Part shown: piece by piece, positions 32,037 through 33,116 of the stretch
Numbering within the stretch: position 1 is the stretch's first letter
How the letters are laid out: every line of letters starts with the position of its first letter
Assembly (NCBI GenBank): GCA_020137815.1
Contig: WFME01000017.1
Location: 1-33,116, forward strand
Source: Hormiphora californensis
Taxonomy: Eukaryota; Ctenophora; Tentaculata; Cydippida; Pleurobrachiidae
Length of the DNA stretch: 33,116 bases
Direction of reading: 5' to 3'
Notes under the pieces: model-generated
What the model saw: only the letters and a program-made list of their open reading frames with translations
The model's database searches: none
Told to the model about the DNA's origin: nothing
Translations under genes and position numbers: made by a program

Positions 32037-32911
32037 AAGGAGGTCAAAATGGGAAAGTTTCTTAGAGATAAGGAGGTCAAAGTAGGTAAGTTTCTTAGAG
32101 ATAAGAAGGTCAAAGTGGGACAAGTTTCTTAGAGATAAGAAGGTCAAAGTGGGACAAGTTTCTTAAGGATAAGGGGGTCAAAGTGGGAAAGTTTCTTAGA
32201 GATAAGGAGGTCAAAATGTCAAAGTTTCTTAGAGATAAGGAGGTCAAAGTGGGACAAGTTTCTTAGAGATAAGGAGGTCAAAGTTGGAAAGTTTCTTAAG
32301 GATAAGGGGGTCAAAGTGGGAAAGTTTCTTAGAGATAAGGAGGTCAAAATGTCAAAGTTTCTTAGAGATAAGGAGGTCAAAGTGGGACAAGTTTCTTAGA
32401 GATAAGGAGGTCAAAGTGGGAAAGTTTCTTAGAGATAAGGAAGTCAAAATGGGAAAGTTTCTTAGAGAAAGGGAGGTCAAAGTGGGAAAGTTTCTTAGAG
32501 ATTAGGAGGCTAAAGTAGGACAAGTTTCTTAGAGATAAGGAGGTCAAAGTGGGACAAGTTTCTTAGAGATAAGGGGGTCAAAGTGGGAAAGTTTCTTATA
32601 GATAAGGAGGTCAAAGTGGCAAAGTTTCTAAGAGATTAGGAGGTTAAAATGGGACAGTTTCTTAGAGGTTAGGAGGTCAAATTGGGAAAGTTTCTTAGAG
32701 ATAAGGAGGTCAAAGTGGGACAAGTTTCTTAGAAATTAGGAGGTCAAAGTGGGAAAGTTTCTTAGAGATAAGGAGGTCAAAATGGGAAAGTTTCTTAGAG
32801 ATAAGGAGGTCAAAGTGGGACAAGTTTCTTAGAGATAAGGAGGTCAAAGTGGGAAAGTTTCTTAAAGATAAGCAGGTCAAAGTAGGTAAGTTTCTTAGAG
32901 ATAAGAAGGTC
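32037..32911. repeat. 33-bp minisatellite, downstream block
   Basis: About 26 copies of the same 33/34-bp unit as 16107-20127, mostly clean, with variants such as TCAAAATGTCAAAG (twice, about 132 bp apart) and TTTCTTAAGGATAAGGGGGT. It ends where intron sequence of the duplicated pentraxin exon begins. Confidence 0.95.
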
Positions 32912-33002
32912 AAAATCTTGTTTTCTTTGATAAAAAAAAAAATTTTCCAAAAAAAACCCATACACACAATTATATAAATGTTTCCATATTTATACTTTTT
33001 AG

Positions 33003-33116
33003 GGACAACAACAACCCTTTCTTTGGGCACCTGGAACCACTACACGGTCACATTCAACACGGTTGTGGGCCTAAAGATCTACGAGAATGGCACAGAAACA
33101 GTGTTTAGGGACGATC
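33003..33116 (+). CDS. Duplicated pentraxin exon 3, cut by the window end
   Basis: The segment 32912-33116 repeats 29723-29907, including the intron end (TATAAATGTTTCCATATTTA), the AG acceptor at 33001-33002 and the exon. It encodes TTTTLSLGTWNHYTVTF and GLKIYENGTETVFRDD. Relative to the first copy the visible protein changes are Arg to Gly and Ser to Phe. Phase matches exon 3, and exon 4 (ending phase 1) could splice to it in frame. It may be part of a second pentraxin domain of the same gene, a neighbouring paralogue or an assembly duplicate. No copy of exon 2 is seen before it. Confidence 0.7.

Overview
The window looks like nuclear DNA of an invertebrate animal. Two intron-containing genes lie on the + strand, both with GT-AG introns whose phases agree from exon to exon. 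One is the 3' part of TMED10, the p24-delta cargo receptor. The other is a secreted pentraxin/LamG-type gene. Everything else is satellites, microsatellites, foldback (MITE-like) elements, a decayed Penelope-like retroelement and stretches of very poor consensus. No bacterial, organellar or viral gene layout is visible. The exact lineage cannot be read from this sequence.

Layout. 1-12790: tandem array of an 81-bp unit, very noisy on the left and almost perfect on the right. 12791-13163: about 52-bp repeats leading to a splice acceptor. 13164-14986: last five coding exons of TMED10, with a 10-bp tandem repeat in one intron. 14987-15740: 3' UTR and intergenic DNA. 15740-16055: GA/CT foldback. 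16107-20127: 33-bp minisatellite, interrupted by a noisy block and by a 292-bp foldback element. 20128-20337: first copy of a 210-bp MITE. 20369-20990: AT-rich 12-mer repeats and a Penelope-like GIY-YIG remnant (- strand). 21000-23200: homopolymer-dominated sequence, probably failed consensus. 23200-25190: a dispersed repeat present three times, with GC hairpins and RFX-type X-box palindromes. 25795-30468: pentraxin gene. Its first intron carries a pogo-like element with enormous inverted arms (25876-28437) and a TTAA-flanked foldback MITE (28682-29261). 30449-31828: several multi-hairpin structures. 31829-32036: second copy of the 210-bp MITE. 32037-32911: 33-bp minisatellite again. 32912-33116: duplicated copy of pentraxin exon 3, cut by the window end.

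How it fits together. TMED10 and the pentraxin gene are not functionally linked. The first is an ER-Golgi trafficking component and the second a predicted secreted lectin-like protein. The architecture is the notable part. The TMED10 intron appears to hold at least 12.8 kb of satellite. The pentraxin gene has a nested-transposon first intron and a downstream exon duplication. An 11.9-kb block including that gene is bracketed by two same-orientation MITE copies whose outer flanks both fit one position of the 33-bp array. Indel-dense blocks (1-12000, 17806-19435, 21000-23730) look like uncorrected long-read or misassembled sequence and should be re-polished before biological conclusions are drawn from them.
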